Shown piece after piece: positions 63,152 to 64,000 of a stretch of 64,000 bases of DNA. The DNA is taken from contig JAVBOH010000008.1 in assembly GCA_031550725.1 (NCBI GenBank), forward strand, positions 248,001-312,000. Direction: 5' to 3'. The DNA comes from UBA946 sp031550725. GTDB lineage: Bacteria > Bacillota > Clostridia > Oscillospirales > Ruminococcaceae. The position numbers were made by a program, and so were the translations under genes. Each line of letters starts with the position of its first letter. Position 1 is the first letter of the stretch. The notes beneath the pieces were generated by a model. That model was not told where the DNA came from, searched no databases, and saw only the letters and a list, made by a program, of their open reading frames with translations.

Positions 63152-63222
63152 TGTAGGGACACCATATATGGTGTCCGCCCCAAAACACGTATTTATCGGA
63201 CACGATATATCGTGTCCCTACC
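63152..63222. repeat. TGTAGGGAC repeat with two perfect 20-bp palindromes
   Basis: Flanked by tgtaggga and tccctaccc. Contains ggacaccata/tatggtgtcc (63157-63176) and ggacacgata/tatcgtgtcc (63198-63217), both perfect, separated by 21 bp. Non-coding, in the comM-thrS spacer. Confidence 0.65.
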
Positions 63223-63229
63223 CAAAGGT

Positions 63230-63283
63230 ATTTTTAACAAAAATATGCTGTCACACCAAATAAAATTCGGTATGACAGCATAT
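63230..63283 (-). terminator. Terminator of thrS
   Basis: atatgctgtcacacc / ggtatgacagcatat (63243-63257, 63269-63283), one mismatch, leftward tail TTTTTGTT. Confidence 0.9.
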
Positions 63284-63291
63284 GAATTATT

Positions 63292-64000
63292 TTACAATGC
63301 CTGCGTCTTATTCTCCAAATCAATCTTTGCCATAACATCATCAATAGCCATAGCGCCGAGGTCACCCTCTTTTCTTGAACGTAAAGAAATTGTATTTTCA
63401 GCAACTTCCTTGTCACCGATAATAAAGAAGTAAGGTACCTTTTCAAGCTGTGCCTGACGAATTTTATAACCAATACCCTCATTACGTCCATCAACCTCTG
63501 CACGAAGTCCTAGCCCCTCTAGTTTCTTCAAGAGGTCATAGGAATAATCAAGTGCACGGTCAGTTACAGGAAGAATACGAACCTGTTCTGGTGCTAGCCA
63601 TAATGGCAGTGCACCAGCAAACTTTTCAATGATAAGAGCTAAGGTACGCTCATAGCATCCAAGAGAAGTACGGTGGATAATATAAGGCTTGCGCTTAGTT
63701 CCATCAGTATCAATATATTCCATACCAAACTTTTCAGCTAGCAGCATATCAATCTGAATAGTGATAAGGGTATCCTCCTTGCCATGAACATTCTTAATCT
63801 GAATGTCAAGCTTAGGGCCATAGAAAGCAGCCTCATCAATACCAATTTCATAATCAAGACCTAAGTTGTCAAGGATATTGCCCATCAAATCCTGTGCTTC
63901 ATCCCACTGTTCAGCAGTACCCTCATACTTAGCAGTATTGTTAGGATCCCACTTAGAGAAACGGTAGGAAACATCATCCTTAAGGCCAACCTTTTCGAGC
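63292..64000 (-). CDS. thrS: Threonyl-tRNA synthetase, N-terminal part cut by window edge
   Basis: Only the C-terminal ~236 residues are in the window; the frame is open to base 64000 and begins LEKVGLKDDVSYRFSKWD. Class II catalytic motifs are visible: DEAAFYGPKLDI, the zinc-site region ITIQIDMLLAEKF, motif 3 HRTSLGCYERTLALIIEKFAG, and then the anticodon-binding domain (VRILPVTDRALDYSYDLLKKLEGLG onward, ending in IDLENKTQAL). Charges tRNA-Thr. Any T-box leader would be outside the window. Confidence 0.97.
   Translation of the reverse strand, partial: LEKVGLKDDVSYRFSKWDPNNTAKYEGTAEQWDEAQDLMGNILDNLGLDYEIGIDEAAFYGPKLDIQIKNVHGKEDTLITIQIDMLLAEKFGMEYIDTDGTKRKPYIIHRTSLGCYERTLALIIEKFAGALPLWLAPEQVRILPVTDRALDYSYDLLKKLEGLGLRAEVDGRNEGIGYKIRQAQLEKVPYFFIIGDKEVAENTISLRSRKEGDLGAMAIDDVMAKIDLENKTQAL

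Noticed and set aside
1..64000. CRISPR arrays, tRNA/rRNA genes, prophage or intact insertion sequences
   Set aside because: No regularly spaced direct repeats, cloverleaf or rRNA sequence, integrase or transposase frames were seen.

Overview
The window looks like chromosomal DNA of an AT-rich, Gram-positive Clostridia, most likely of the Oscillospirales/Ruminococcaceae kind. The evidence is the ylxM-ffh-rpsP-khpA order, a class III fructose bisphosphatase, many lipoproteins, strong AGGAGG-type ribosome binding sites, frequent TTG/GTG starts, and near-consensus TTGACA-17-TATAAT promoters often preceded by TG. No tRNA, rRNA, CRISPR array, prophage or intact transposase is seen. About 54 genes are supported, one of them a frameshifted duplicate, and two are cut by the window edges (rlmH on the left, thrS on the right).

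Layout. 1-10.5 kb is a leftward operon: soluble hybrid histidine kinase, sugar-type solute-binding lipoprotein, membrane hybrid kinase with a degenerate GGDEF domain, alpha/beta hydrolase, then rlmH. It starts from one promoter whose -10 box lies inside a perfect palindrome. It holds a binding protein without permeases and two hybrid kinases without an output regulator, and is the best candidate for an uncharacterised sensing system. 10.6-17.9 kb holds a DEAD-box helicase with a long structured leader, a VTT membrane protein, a RING-like zinc membrane protein with galU, an unassigned small RNA with its own promoter and terminator, a BtuF-like lipoprotein and an XRE regulator. 18-24.7 kb holds two surface proteins, an EF-G-like GTPase, an orphan MsmX-type ATPase and an RsuA-family pseudouridine synthase. 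24.9-28.2 kb is a rightward run: dCMP deaminase, a membrane protein and its broken copy, STAS-like, GNAT, TfoX-C and rsmE.

28.3-32 kb has two tandem MCP genes without other chemotaxis genes. 32.1-35.6 kb is the SRP/ribosome cluster (ylxM, ffh, an Imm17-like gene, rpsP, khpA), with a structured spacer before khpA. 35.7-43.6 kb contains a lipoprotein, fbp, a HAD phosphatase, a C39-like peptidase, a 38-codon membrane peptide, a flippase and a membrane diguanylate cyclase. 43.8-49.7 kb contains a GH36 alpha-galactosidase, a membrane protein, a TadA-GNAT fusion and a degenerate CPBP protein. 50-53 kb is a metal-resistance pair (ArsR/CadC-type sensor and a P1B ATPase). 53.2-64 kb is rpoC-rpoB, a possible small RNA running against the rpoB promoter, comM and thrS.

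Themes. Sugar sensing and use (binding protein, MsmX ATPase, alpha-galactosidase, galU, fbp) occurs with extensive signal transduction (hybrid kinases, MCPs, c-di-GMP). Several intergenic hairpins bounded by TGTAGGG/CCCTACA form a dispersed non-coding repeat family.
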